Assembly: GCA_017454015.1 (NCBI GenBank)
Contig: JAFTDW010000035.1
Coordinates: forward strand, 1-64,000
Direction: 5' to 3'
Length of the DNA stretch: 64,000 nucleotides
Source: Bacteroidales bacterium
Lineage (GTDB): Bacteria > Bacteroidota > Bacteroidia > Bacteroidales > P3
The notes beneath the pieces are model-generated. The model was not told where the DNA came from and did not search any database. It saw only the letters and a program-made list of their open reading frames with translations. Position 1 is the stretch's first letter. Each line of letters opens with the position of its first letter. The translations under genes were made by a program, and so were the position numbers. Below are positions 11,030 through 19,274 of the stretch, piece by piece.

Positions 11030-11159
11030 TAATGGAGAACAACACGGAACCCGACGTAGTAGCCGCGGTAGCTTGGGGCGCCGTAGCTGCGATTCGCAAC
11101 GCGGCAGCACCTTGCGTTGCTGTACCAGCTACCACCGCGCAGCACGCGGCTCGAGCCTG
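11029..11159 (-). repeat. DGR variable repeat (VR)
   Basis: Counterpart of the template at 9341-9471: same length, no gaps. The 17 adenine-linked substitutions change 13 residues, for example AAC to TAC, AGC, GGC, TGC or GTC, and one ACC to GCC. The constant parts (VLRGGSW, CRVANR, GFRVVLH) are the conserved scaffold of the FGE/C-type-lectin fold, so variability is confined to the exposed positions. It occupies the very 3' end of the target gene. Confidence 0.97.
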
Positions 11160-12267
11160 AATAAGGCCCGGTGGGGTCGGTCTGGCTGGAACTGCCATAG
11201 CTGCCATACCAGTCTTGGCACCACTCCCACACATTGCCGCTCATGTCGTAGATGCCCAGCTCGTTGGGACGCTTGGTGCCCACGGGGTGCGTCTGGCCGC
11301 CGCTGTTGTCGGTGTACCACGCCACGGCTGCGGCGCTGTAGCCGCCGCTGTACTTTGACCCCGACGACTTGTTGCCTCCGCGTGCGGCATACTCCCATTC
11401 CGCCTCGGTGGGCAGGCTGAAGCGGCGCCCCGTGAGGCGGCTCAGCTCAGCACAGAACTCCTGCGCATCCTCCCAGCTCACACTCTCCACAGGGCGGTCG
11501 TAGCCCTTGAAGGAGCTCGGATTTACGCCCATAACCGCCTCATACAGCTCCTGCGTAACCTCGAACTTGCCTATGTAGTAGGCCTGCGTGATGGTTACAC
11601 GGTGATAGGGGCTCTCGTCGCTTTCACACTCGCTGCCCTGCTCACCGGTACAGCCCATGGTGAAGCTGCCTGCCTCTACCTTTATCATCTCGAAACTAAC
11701 GTTGCCTACCCTGATAGTAAGAGTGGACGCTCCTTGCTGAGCATACGAACTGCCACCGCGCTGAGTGCCGCCTCCATTCCCCGAGTTTACTGTCTTTCCT
11801 AACAGTGTCCGCGCTATCTGTATGCATGACTCTCTCATCTTTGCAGGGTCTATTGGTGCTATTTCTGGTTGGGACGACTCCTTGATACGCGCTGTCTCGA
11901 CATCAATAATCGTCGCAGTAACTACTATATGACTTTCATCATAGTAAGCCGCCTCGGCAACAAGCACATAGCTCGCCCCCGTCATCTCGCCCAGCTTCTT
12001 TATCTGCGAGTCGTTCACAAGACCTGTGCGCTGAAACTTCTGCTCATCCATGATGGCGGACAAGTCCACTCGCGTATATGCCTCATAGCCTTGCATGTGC
12101 GAGATGGCGTAAGCCAATGTGCTTCTCAGGTTCACTTTCACTCCTAAAGGCACATTGCCTGCCTCATCAACAGTTTTCAGTATGGCAACACGTTTCACCT
12201 CTTCCTGTGCAAAAAGTGTAACTGTTGCCGTAAATATTAGTGCTATCGTAAGAAATAGTCGTCTCAT
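11029..12267 (-). CDS. DGR variable protein: CsgG/LpoB-like domain plus FGE-type C-lectin domain
   Basis: A 412-residue secreted protein. Residues 1-20 are a signal peptide with no lipobox Cys. Residues about 22-160 resemble the CsgG/LpoB-like domain (VAILKTVDE..ALAYAISHMQGYEAYTRVDL...EMTGASYVLV). After a Gly/Gln linker, residues about 185-412 form an FGE-sulfatase (SUMF1) domain with MGCTGEQGSE, KFEVTQELYEAVMG, PVESVSWEDAQEFC, RFSLPTEAEWEYAARGG and GNVWEWCQDWY. The final 43 codons are the variable repeat. In other DGRs this fold displays ligand-binding residues, so it is probably a diversified binding protein rather than an active FGE. It sits between the second CsgG-like gene and the retroelement, all on the minus strand. 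Confidence 0.95.
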   Translation of the reverse strand: MRRLFLTIALIFTATVTLFAQEEVKRVAILKTVDEAGNVPLGVKVNLRSTLAYAISHMQGYEAYTRVDLSAIMDEQKFQRTGLVNDSQIKKLGEMTGASYVLVAEAAYYDESHIVVTATIIDVETARIKESSQPEIAPIDPAKMRESCIQIARTLLGKTVNSGNGGGTQRGGSSYAQQGASTLTIRVGNVSFEMIKVEAGSFTMGCTGEQGSECESDESPYHRVTITQAYYIGKFEVTQELYEAVMGVNPSSFKGYDRPVESVSWEDAQEFCAELSRLTGRRFSLPTEAEWEYAARGGNKSSGSKYSGGYSAAAVAWYTDNSGGQTHPVGTKRPNELGIYDMSGNVWEWCQDWYGSYGSSSQTDPTGPYSGSSRVLRGGSWYSNARCCRVANRSYGAPSYRGYYVGFRVVLH

Positions 12268-12315
12268 AATTACAATTAACTTTACTGTTACTCACTATTA
12301 GATGTTACAATTATT

Positions 12316-13515
12316 CTAATATGTAAAAGTTCTCACTGCCCTAACTTTCAATATGGTAGTTTTATCTTCACAGGAACCGTTGCCACGGGAAGATACATTG
12401 ATAGCCTCATTTTCGTCACATTCAGAACTACTCCAATACCATCCTTCCTCTAAAGGAAATCCACCGATGCTAACCAACGCGTTGTTAATCAAAATGCCGC
12501 CCTGGTCGTTGCTATATACTTTGAGAAGCCATACCAATTCACCCGCACTTGGCAAATACCAACCTTCGCCATGGTTTACACACCACTCTGCGGCTGATGC
12601 TGTACCATTTTCTAACTCTGCAATAATTGCGCGTGTATAGTTCAATCCAATGCCTGCGGAAAAGGATCTGTCTTCGGAACTATTGTTGGGTATCCTCGAA
12701 ACATCTTTAATATTCTTTTTCTTGGAATCCTGCCATTTTTCTTCAGCCACATCCACCGACACAGCAAGGCCCATGCCTCCGCTTGCATAAAAAACAATAC
12801 CCGTTGTACCATCGTGGAATGTCTTTACTTTTCCAATCCTATCGTTAAGAAGTATTTTAGCCTCTTCTGCTTTCTGCTTAGCCTCTTCTGCATTACGACT
12901 TTCTCTTGCATCTTTGACCGTCTGCCGTAAACCTTGTACTAAAGACTTTGGTGCTTCCGTTTGGTTGTTATCAACATGATTATTATTTGCAGGGCTATTT
13001 CCCATACGACTGCTAATTGTTGACACAACTGGAGAAATAGTACCGAGCAACTCCTGGGCTAATGCTTGACATACTGGAAGCATGTTTGCCAATTTCCCAT
13101 CAACCAGCTCCCCATATTGAGAAGCTGGATTGGATATTTGGGCGCTCTCTACGTTAACTAGATATGCTTCTAAGTAAAACTCGGTGTTGGTTTTGTTAAG
13201 TGTGGATATGCATATGTAATCAGCACCAGACATAACTCCGATTCTTTTAATTTGGTCATCACTGACTAAACCTGTGCGTTGGAAATTTTGTTCCGTCATT
13301 AATTTGTCAATATCTGCACGAGTGAACGCTTCGTATCCAGTATGATTAACTATAGCTTTGCGCAATTCTCCTCGCACCATGGCTTTTTCCATGCCTGTTA
13401 CATTTGTAGAGCCATCTCCAACACGAGGTTCCAATAATGCTATTTTCTTTTGTTGACCAAACGCTACAAGCGTTAAGGAGGAGAGAATAAATAAAATAAA
13501 AAATCTAACTTTCAT
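12316..13515 (-). CDS. CsgG/LpoB-like protein with DUF1566-type C-terminal domain
   Basis: A 399-residue secreted protein with a signal peptide (1-20, ending LVAFGQ). Residues about 22-155 share the CsgG/LpoB-like domain of the DGR target next door: both have GYEAFTRADI or GYEAYTRVDL, then Q(N/K)FQRTGLV and an (M/T)GA(D/S)Y motif, so the two genes are relatives by duplication. A Lys/Glu/Ala helix links to a C-terminal domain (about 230-399) with EGWYLPSAGELVWLLKVY and GWYWSSSE, the pattern of DUF1566/Lcl-type C-lectin-like modules. It is not adenine-variable relative to the template. Likely a constant partner in the same envelope complex. Confidence 0.82.
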   Translation of the reverse strand: MKVRFFILFILSSLTLVAFGQQKKIALLEPRVGDGSTNVTGMEKAMVRGELRKAIVNHTGYEAFTRADIDKLMTEQNFQRTGLVSDDQIKRIGVMSGADYICISTLNKTNTEFYLEAYLVNVESAQISNPASQYGELVDGKLANMLPVCQALAQELLGTISPVVSTISSRMGNSPANNNHVDNNQTEAPKSLVQGLRQTVKDARESRNAEEAKQKAEEAKILLNDRIGKVKTFHDGTTGIVFYASGGMGLAVSVDVAEEKWQDSKKKNIKDVSRIPNNSSEDRSFSAGIGLNYTRAIIAELENGTASAAEWCVNHGEGWYLPSAGELVWLLKVYSNDQGGILINNALVSIGGFPLEEGWYWSSSECDENEAINVSSRGNGSCEDKTTILKVRAVRTFTY

Positions 13516-13540
13516 ATTGTTGTTATTCGTATGTCATTTA

Positions 13541-14107
13541 TTAATTGTTTTTTGCGGCATCGATGATAGCCTGGTTTATCTCAACAAACTCCTTGGTCTC
13601 TTCGCTATTCAAGCCGTCAGGCTTGGCATCTTTGGCACCGTCGAGCAGACGCACGTAACGGTCGCCGCGTATGCCCACCTTGGCCACGACCTCGTAGAGC
13701 CCCGTCTCGCTATTGTAGTTTACCTCGGTGTCGCCGTAAGGCTCACAGGCTTTCTGTATGCTCATGCTCATCTGCTCCCAGTACGACTTAAGGGCTTTCT
13801 GTACTTTGCCGTTCACTACAGCGGTGCCGCGCTCCGCCTTGGTGGTAACAAGGTTCTCTATTACGCGAGACACAACGGCATAGGCCTCCATTTGGGCCAT
13901 CTCGACGGCTACCGACTGCACATCGGCCTCGGCCATGCCCGCAAACCAACGGTAGGGGCGCTTGACCATCGACATGCCGTCTTCGCTCATGGTCTCTATC
14001 ATCTCCACTCCCTGAAGCTTCAGCGTGGTCTTGGTTGTGTTCTGTGCAACGGTTCCTGCCACAGAAGCCAGCAGCATAGCTGCCAATACAATAATGTGTT
14101 GTTTCAT
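13541..14107 (-). CDS. LPP20-like secreted protein (paralogue 2)
   Basis: 188 residues with a signal peptide (1-21, ending GTVAQ). The body follows the LPP20 pattern: RPYRWFAGMAEAD, a long helix of Ala/Glu residues (AVEMAQMEAYAVVSRVIEN), then YEVVAKVGIRGDRYVRLLD. It is clearly paralogous to the lipoprotein at 15100-15720 (shared GVEMIE/GIEMVE, QKALKSYWEQ, ACEPYGDT, KVGIRGDR/K). Its start codon overlaps the stop of the 330-residue gene upstream by 4 bp. LPP20-type proteins work in outer-membrane assemblies with CsgG-like partners, as in FlgO/FlgP/FlgT; a related role here is inference. Confidence 0.8.
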   Translation of the reverse strand: MKQHIIVLAAMLLASVAGTVAQNTTKTTLKLQGVEMIETMSEDGMSMVKRPYRWFAGMAEADVQSVAVEMAQMEAYAVVSRVIENLVTTKAERGTAVVNGKVQKALKSYWEQMSMSIQKACEPYGDTEVNYNSETGLYEVVAKVGIRGDRYVRLLDGAKDAKPDGLNSEETKEFVEINQAIIDAAKNN

Positions 14108-15096
14108 AGTTTTATATTCTCCTTCAACAATTTGGTTATTTCTTTTGTTATCTGTTTGTAGCCGTCGCGGGCGGCATCGTCGTAACCCAGCGTGTGCGAG
14201 CCTTTAGCCGAAACCTCGTCCTCAAAGATGCGCTGACCTGTGGCAGTCTTGTCCACGCTCACAGCCGCATCGACGTAGGTAAAAAAAGCGCCGAAGGCTT
14301 CGTTGTACTTGCGCGCCGAGGCAGTGATGCTTATGACGATGTCGGCCTCAGACGGGTTGTCGACGAAGTTGCAGCCTTGAGAGGCCAACTCGCCCTTAAC
14401 CTCGTTGGCAAGTTTTGCATACTTCTTGCCGAACATGTCGGCGCTGCATACCACGCAGTAGGTTGTGCCGTACTCAAGGTCGGCAAGCCACTGCTTGGCC
14501 GTCTGCTCGTTGTCGTGCACCTTGTTGAGGTACTGCTGCAACAGCCTCTCGTCGAAGCCGAAAACGTTGAGCCAGAAGAAAGGCTTGGCAGCGCCGTCGA
14601 ACTGGCGCAGCATCTTCTGCAGCTCAGCCTTGGCTTTCTGTTTGAAGCCCGTGGCAATATAGTTACCAGCTATGCCAAGGGTGTTGTCGGTGCTGCTTAT
14701 GAGCATCTTGACCTCGTTCTCGTAATAGGTGCAGGCAGCCTGCTTGTCAATATACACCAGCACATAGTGCTTGCCCTGCGCTTCGTTGTAGTGGCTCTGG
14801 GTGGCGGCAAGGCTCATGTCGACATCGGTAGAGAAGCTCTTCTGCGAACTGTAGAGAACGCTGGAACGTCCGTTGACAGCCTGCTTATCCATGCTGCTCA
14901 CCTCGCTGACGCGCACCTGTATCTGCCGCGCCAGATTGGTGCGGGCTTGTTCGAGCGCGGCCTGCTTGCTGGCCGCGCTCTCAATGTCGTGGTAGTAGGT
15001 GTCGGATGTATAGCGCCTCCACTCTTGCGGATAGTTCTGCGCCGAGGCTGCGGCAAAGGCTGCAAGGAACAGCGCCGCTGCTAAGAAACGTTTCAT
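14104..15096 (-). CDS. LPP20-family secreted protein, 330 aa
   Basis: Signal peptide at 1-19 (ending AAASAQ) followed by NYPQEWRRYTSDTYYHDIESAASKQAALEQARTNLARQI, the start typical of the LPP20 fold, and later YVLVYIDKQAACTYYENEV. A middle segment has short repeat-like helices (KAKAELQKMLRQF...LLQQYLNKV) and the C-terminal third (about 205-330) looks like a second LPP20/DUF4384-type domain (ADIVISITASARKY). It is sandwiched between two paralogous LPP20-like genes, overlapping the downstream one by 4 bp and 3 bp from the upstream one, which indicates a tightly coupled operon. Confidence 0.78.
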   Translation of the reverse strand: MKRFLAAALFLAAFAAASAQNYPQEWRRYTSDTYYHDIESAASKQAALEQARTNLARQIQVRVSEVSSMDKQAVNGRSSVLYSSQKSFSTDVDMSLAATQSHYNEAQGKHYVLVYIDKQAACTYYENEVKMLISSTDNTLGIAGNYIATGFKQKAKAELQKMLRQFDGAAKPFFWLNVFGFDERLLQQYLNKVHDNEQTAKQWLADLEYGTTYCVVCSADMFGKKYAKLANEVKGELASQGCNFVDNPSEADIVISITASARKYNEAFGAFFTYVDAAVSVDKTATGQRIFEDEVSAKGSHTLGYDDAARDGYKQITKEITKLLKENIKL

Positions 15097-15099
15097 GGG

Positions 15100-15720
15100 T
15101 CAGTTGCCTTTGGTCGCGTTCATTATTTGCTTGTTGACCTCTATGAAGTCGTCGAGGTCTTTGCCGCTGAGGCTGTCGGGTTTGTAGTTGCCTGCATTGT
15201 TAAGCATCTGCTGAAACTTGTCGCCACGTATGCCCACCTTGGCCGTAACAGTGTACATCTTGTTAGCCGCGTTGTACTCTATCTTGGTGTTGCCAAAAGG
15301 CTCGCAAGCATTCTGTATGCTGCGGCTCACCTGCTCCCAGTGCGAGGTAAGGGCCTTCTGCACAGCACCGTTGTCAATAAGGCTTCCGCGCTCCGAGCAT
15401 GCTTTTACGGCATTCTCGACAATGCGCGATATGGTGGCACGGGCCTCCAGCTCCGCCATCTCTATGGCAGCCTGCTTGTCGTCGGCCTTGCCTATACCGG
15501 CATACCATTTGTAAGCCACTTTCTTGATTTTGGTACCGTCGTCGCTCAAGTCCTCAACCATTTCGATGCCCTGCATCTTGGCAGTCTCCACCACCACCTT
15601 GTCGCCTTCGAGGCTTTTAGTTTTGTCAATGCGCGATTCAGCAGCATGCCTTGAACTGCTGCAACCGACCGTTGCCATTGCCACAATGGCAAGAGCTACA
15701 ATGTTCTGAATGATTCTCAT
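15100..15720 (-). CDS. LPP20-like lipoprotein (paralogue 1)
   Basis: 206 residues. The leader MRIIQNIVALAIVAMATVGC ends in a lipobox with Cys20, so this is the membrane-anchored member of the group. The LPP20 region has YKWYAGIGKADDKQAAIEMAELEARATISRIVENAV and VTAKVGIRGDKF. It is paralogous to 13541-14107, which has a plain signal peptide instead of a lipobox. It appears to be the first gene of the envelope operon leading to the DGR target. A terminator-ended structured RNA lies about 95 bp upstream on the same strand. Confidence 0.82.
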   Translation of the reverse strand: MRIIQNIVALAIVAMATVGCSSSRHAAESRIDKTKSLEGDKVVVETAKMQGIEMVEDLSDDGTKIKKVAYKWYAGIGKADDKQAAIEMAELEARATISRIVENAVKACSERGSLIDNGAVQKALTSHWEQVSRSIQNACEPFGNTKIEYNAANKMYTVTAKVGIRGDKFQQMLNNAGNYKPDSLSGKDLDDFIEVNKQIMNATKGN

Positions 15721-15815
15721 GTTTTGTAATTTTATATTGGTAAGACTTTTATTAGTTCTTATTTAAGCCAATTATTTGTAACTATTTGATTCATTAATTG
15801 ACATCTAATAGGGAC

Positions 15816-15960
15816 AAAAAAACCGCGGACTTCTTTGTTCAAGTCCGAGGTCCTAGGAATAACCCATCATGCTAACAAGAAAGCCCACGGTATTTCCGCG
15901 AGCGTCCTGGCTTTCCAAGCATGATGGCCTCTGAAATTTCCTAGGTTTCGGACCTGCCTT
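15816..15960 (-). ncRNA. Structured small RNA with terminator, possibly 6S-like/Bacteroidales-1 type
   Basis: On the minus strand a long nested hairpin can form: GTCCGA with TCGGAC, CCTAGGAA with TTCCTAGG, CCATCATGCT with AGCATGATGG, GAAAGCC with GGCTTTC. It is followed by a terminator (CCTCGGACTT/AAGTCCGCGG, then seven T). The 3' strand of the outer stem also forms the 5' strand of the terminator, so the two structures are mutually exclusive. The rod shape with internal bulges recalls 6S RNA and the Bacteroidales-1 motif, but I cannot confirm either. The 5' end is uncertain: a TAACTTTG box at 16135-16142 would give a transcript of about 310 nt. Confidence 0.6.
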
Positions 15961-16134
15961 CTAAAAGCTAAAACGCTATTAAGTATATGTCTGCTGTTTT
16001 ATTTCTTTTTCTGCGTGTGTTTTTGTTTTTTGTGATTATTGAACTTGCCGTGCACTACACCAACAAGCTTTATAGATTGTGCTTAAACATTTTACACAAT
16101 CAAAGCTATATATCGGTGCGCTATTTTGCGATTG

Positions 16135-16142
16135 CAAAGTTA
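16135..16142 (-). promoter_or_regulatory. Possible -7 box for the structured RNA
   Basis: Minus-strand TAACTTTG matches TAnnTTTG. No well-placed TTG is seen upstream. A hairpin (GATTGTG/CACAATC, 16075-16101) lies just downstream within the possible transcript. Confidence 0.4.
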
Positions 16143-16289
16143 CATAAAAAAATTGAAATGAATGCCGACATTCAAATTTTATTCAGCCTCCGGCAAACTA
16201 CGAGTAATGAAAAAGGGGGGGCAATCAAAACAAGGCTATTGTATACTAAAACAGGTGAAAACACCAAGAAGCGAAAACCTTGACAGTGA

Positions 16290-16729
16290 TATTGTAAAGC
16301 AGATTAGGGATATGAAAACCTCTATGTAAACCAATTCAGTTTAACCATCCCTAATCTGTATGCTGCGGCTGCACTATGCTACCACAAAGCCAAAAAACCG
16401 TCATTTGCCCTGTTGAAATTCCGTCATTTGCCATGATGAAAAACCGTCATTTGCCATGGTAAAACAACAAGAAGCTCTTGTATTTCAGTCTTTTGTTGTA
16501 ATTATTACACTGTCAAAATTTGAATAAAAAACGAACAGAAAAAAGATGCCTATGAAGGTGGGGCAATACGCCTACACCCATCCTGACGGCGTGCAGGTGG
16601 CCTATAGGCTGCTTGAAGGATTAACTCCAAACCACAAAACGGGATTTTTCGGAATTCAGGGAGTCAATTCCTTGTTTTTTGCCAAATTCAGGGAATGTAT
16701 TCCTTGAATTTAGTTAAAAATAACAAATA
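16290..16729. other. Non-coding, repeat-rich spacer
   Basis: Contains 12-bp inverted arms CAGATTAGGGAT (16300-16311) and ATCCCTAATCTG (16347-16358), three copies of CCGTCATTTGCC at a 23-bp period (16398, 16421, 16444), and two copies of an AATTCAGGGA...ATTCCTTG motif (about 16650 and 16685). I see no convincing gene. The array resembles that in front of the DUF4143 ATPase gene at 60178, so this may be what remains of a similar locus. Confidence 0.7.
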
Positions 16730-17641
16730 TCACACCGCTACTGTCTTGCCTTCTTCGGCGAGCAGGGTGTTGGGGAATAGGGTCTGGGCCTGCTGCAGCA
16801 ACTCGTCGAGCGACTTGTAACGGGCGCTGAAGTGGGTAAGCATCAGCTGCTTGGCATCTGCCTCGGCGGCTATAGTGGCGGCCTGCGCGGCGGTGCAGTG
16901 GCGCAACTCGGCGGCAAGCTGCTCCATGCCGTTGGCAAAGGTGCTCTCCACGCATATCAGGTCGGCGCCTGCGGCGGCACGGGCTATAGCCTCGTTGTAG
17001 GCGGTGTCGCAGCAGTAGGCGTAGCTCTTGGCTTTGCGCGGCGGCGCCAGAAGCTCGGCGTTGGGGTGCACGGTGCCTTGGCTGTCGGTGTAGTCGGCAC
17101 CGCGCTTGATGCTCTCTATCTGGTCGGCGGCAAGGCCGAACTGCTCTCGCACGCCGACCCGCAGCCCGGGCTGCGGGTCGCTCTCGCTGACCACATAGCC
17201 CACGGTGGGCACCGAGTGATAGAGGGGGAAGGTACGCACCCGGCATTTGGCGTTCTCGAACACCGTCTGCTCAGCCTCTGTGTCGACCTCGTGCATGCGC
17301 AGCTCATACTGCAGGGTGGTGGCCGAGGCGGCGAAGAACAGCCTGACAGCATCGGCGAGACCCGGGGGCGAGAAGACATCGAGGGGCTCTTTGCGCCCGA
17401 AGAGGTGCATGGACGACAGCAGGCCGGGCAGGCCAAACACATGGTCGCCATGCAGATGGCTGATAAAGATAGCCTCGATAGCCTGCATGCGCTGATGGTA
17501 GCGCCGCAGCTGCTCCTGCGTGCCTTCGCCGCAGTCTATAAGCAGGCGGCAGCCTCCTATGTTGACCAGCTGCCCGCTGCAGTGGCGTCCCAGCGCCGGC
17601 GCAGCGGCACCGCTGCCAAGTGGTGTTACAGTGAAGTTCAT
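16730..17641 (-). CDS. rnz: Ribonuclease Z (tRNA 3' processing endonuclease)
   Basis: RNase Z cleaves precursor tRNAs after the discriminator base. This is relevant here because tRNA-Phe and tRNA-Leu in the window lack an encoded CCA. The 303-residue length is that of the short bacterial form. The metallo-beta-lactamase signature SHLHGDH is at about residue 60-66, with LIDCGEGTQEQLRR before it and an aspartate near LICVESTF. The His in MLTHFSARY closes the active site. It ends a two-gene unit with the symporter upstream (4-bp gap). Confidence 0.96.
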   Translation of the reverse strand: MNFTVTPLGSGAAAPALGRHCSGQLVNIGGCRLLIDCGEGTQEQLRRYHQRMQAIEAIFISHLHGDHVFGLPGLLSSMHLFGRKEPLDVFSPPGLADAVRLFFAASATTLQYELRMHEVDTEAEQTVFENAKCRVRTFPLYHSVPTVGYVVSESDPQPGLRVGVREQFGLAADQIESIKRGADYTDSQGTVHPNAELLAPPRKAKSYAYCCDTAYNEAIARAAAGADLICVESTFANGMEQLAAELRHCTAAQAATIAAEADAKQLMLTHFSARYKSLDELLQQAQTLFPNTLLAEEGKTVAV

Positions 17642-17645
17642 TGAG

Positions 17646-19121
17646 TTAGCGCGCCTCCTCTCTGCGCGATGCTATTAGCAGTCCGAAAAAGGTCAACAGG
17701 CCGTTGACAAGAAGTATCTCAAACCCGAAGCGGTAACCGCCCAGCCACGCCACGGAGTTGACTTTGAGCACATAGCTCACCACGGGGCATACCACACACA
17801 CGAGCGGCACCCAGCGGTCGTGCACCACGCGCCGCGTGAAGAGCCCGAAGGTGTACATGCCCAGCAGGGGGCCGTAGGTGAAGCCTGCTATGTCGAACAG
17901 GGTGTCGATGAGCGACTGTGTGTGGAATGGACGGAAAGCAATGATTACCAACAAATAGAGCAGTGCAAAAACCACATGGGTAAGCTTGCGTATCTTGGTC
18001 TGCCGCCTTTGGTCGCCTTCGTTGGAAGGGTCGAAATGCAGGAAGTCGTAGCAGAATGTGGTGGTGAGAGCCGTGAGCGTGCCGTCGGCACTGCTGTAGC
18101 CCGCCGCCACCATGCCGAGCACAAAGACCACGGCGGTGAAGCCACTCAGCGAGAAAGCCACCGATGGGAATATCTTGTCGCCAATGACAAGTCCATCGCC
18201 GTCTATGGCCAGCTCGAACCCCGTGGCCTGCGCATAGTATATCAAAGCCGCCCCGAGGCAGAGAAAGAGCAGGTTGACCACCACAAAAAGCAGCGACGAG
18301 GTGAGCACATTTTTCTGCGCTGCGCGCAGAGTCTTGCAGCTCAGGTTTTTCTGCATCATGTCTTGGTCGAGGCCCGTCATGGTTATAGTGATGAAAGCCC
18401 CAGAGAGTATCTGTTTCCAATAGTACTTGCTGTGGGTTATGTCGGTCTCAAACACGCGCGTAAGCCCCTGCTCCGACGCCTTGGCCATCAGCCCGCCGAG
18501 CGAGAGATCCATCTCGCGCAGTATGGCCACCACCGTCACCGCGGCGGCAAGGAGCAGGAAAGTGGTCTGCAACATATCCGTCCACACTATAGTCTTGAGC
18601 CCCCCTCGGAAAGTGTATAGCAGTATCAAGGCTATAAAAACCACAGCGGGCACCCAAAACGGGATACCCCATGCCTTAAAGACAAACTCGTACAACACAA
18701 ACACCACGAGGTACATACGGAGCGCCGACCCCAGCAGTCTCGAGATGATGAAGAAGAGGGCTCCCGTGCGCTCCGACGCCACGCCGAAACGCTGCTCAAG
18801 GTAACTATATATAGACGTGAGGTTTAGCTTGTAGTAGAGCGGCAGCAACACCGTGGCGATAACGGCATAGCCCACCACATAGCCTAACACCAGCGGCATA
18901 TAGGTGAAGCCGCCGTAATAGACGCCGCCGGGCACTGACATGAAGGTGACCCCGCTCAGCGAGGCACCAAGCATGCCGTAGGCCACCACGGGCCACGGCG
19001 ACTTGCGGTTGCCACGGAAAAAGGCGTCATTGCCTGCTTTGCGCGATGTGAGCCACATCACTCCAAACAGCATGCAAGTGTATACTACAAAACATATTAA
19101 GATAATTTTCTCCATCTCCAT
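17646..19121 (-). CDS. Sodium:solute symporter family transporter
   Basis: A polytopic inner-membrane protein of the SSS family with about 13 hydrophobic segments. Family features include RKAGNDAFFRGNRKSPWPVVAYGMLGASLSGVTFMSVPG near the N terminus and DQDMMQKNLSCKTLRAAQ. The frame is open further upstream, but I place the start at 19121 (MEMEKII; 19115 is the alternative). A promoter-like TATTTTTG at 19142-19149 lies inside the upstream extension, so those codons are unlikely to be translated. Substrate cannot be deduced. Co-oriented with rnz, 4 bp apart. Confidence 0.9.
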   Translation of the reverse strand: MEMEKIILICFVVYTCMLFGVMWLTSRKAGNDAFFRGNRKSPWPVVAYGMLGASLSGVTFMSVPGGVYYGGFTYMPLVLGYVVGYAVIATVLLPLYYKLNLTSIYSYLEQRFGVASERTGALFFIISRLLGSALRMYLVVFVLYEFVFKAWGIPFWVPAVVFIALILLYTFRGGLKTIVWTDMLQTTFLLLAAAVTVVAILREMDLSLGGLMAKASEQGLTRVFETDITHSKYYWKQILSGAFITITMTGLDQDMMQKNLSCKTLRAAQKNVLTSSLLFVVVNLLFLCLGAALIYYAQATGFELAIDGDGLVIGDKIFPSVAFSLSGFTAVVFVLGMVAAGYSSADGTLTALTTTFCYDFLHFDPSNEGDQRRQTKIRKLTHVVFALLYLLVIIAFRPFHTQSLIDTLFDIAGFTYGPLLGMYTFGLFTRRVVHDRWVPLVCVVCPVVSYVLKVNSVAWLGGYRFGFEILLVNGLLTFFGLLIASRREEAR

Positions 19122-19141
19122 TCTCTGGCCTGAAAAGTATG

Positions 19142-19209
19142 CAAAAATAAGAAAAAACAATCATTTAAACGGAATTAAACTTACATCTCGAAAAAAAATC
19201 GTATTTTTG
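19142..19209. promoter_or_regulatory. Divergent -7 boxes for the symporter and the YD-repeat-like gene
   Basis: TATTTTTG occurs on the minus strand at 19142-19149 and on the plus strand at 19202-19209. Both match TAnnTTTG. They place the two transcription starts about 60 bp apart and argue for the internal start codons chosen for both genes. Confidence 0.55.
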
Positions 19210-19274
19210 AACACTGGAAAGTGCGCCCCTCCGGGGCGCAACAACCCATGTATAGAGCACAAATACAAACAAAT

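Noticed and set aside
12316-13515. Second variable repeat for the same template
   Set aside because: The C-terminal domain is C-lectin-like but shares no alignable sequence with 9341-9471 and lacks the AAC-derived codon pattern.
16546-16707. About 54-codon plus-strand frame (MPMKVGQYAYTHPDG...)
   Set aside because: Runs through the repeat motifs at 16650-16700 and has no supporting features; at most a gene remnant.
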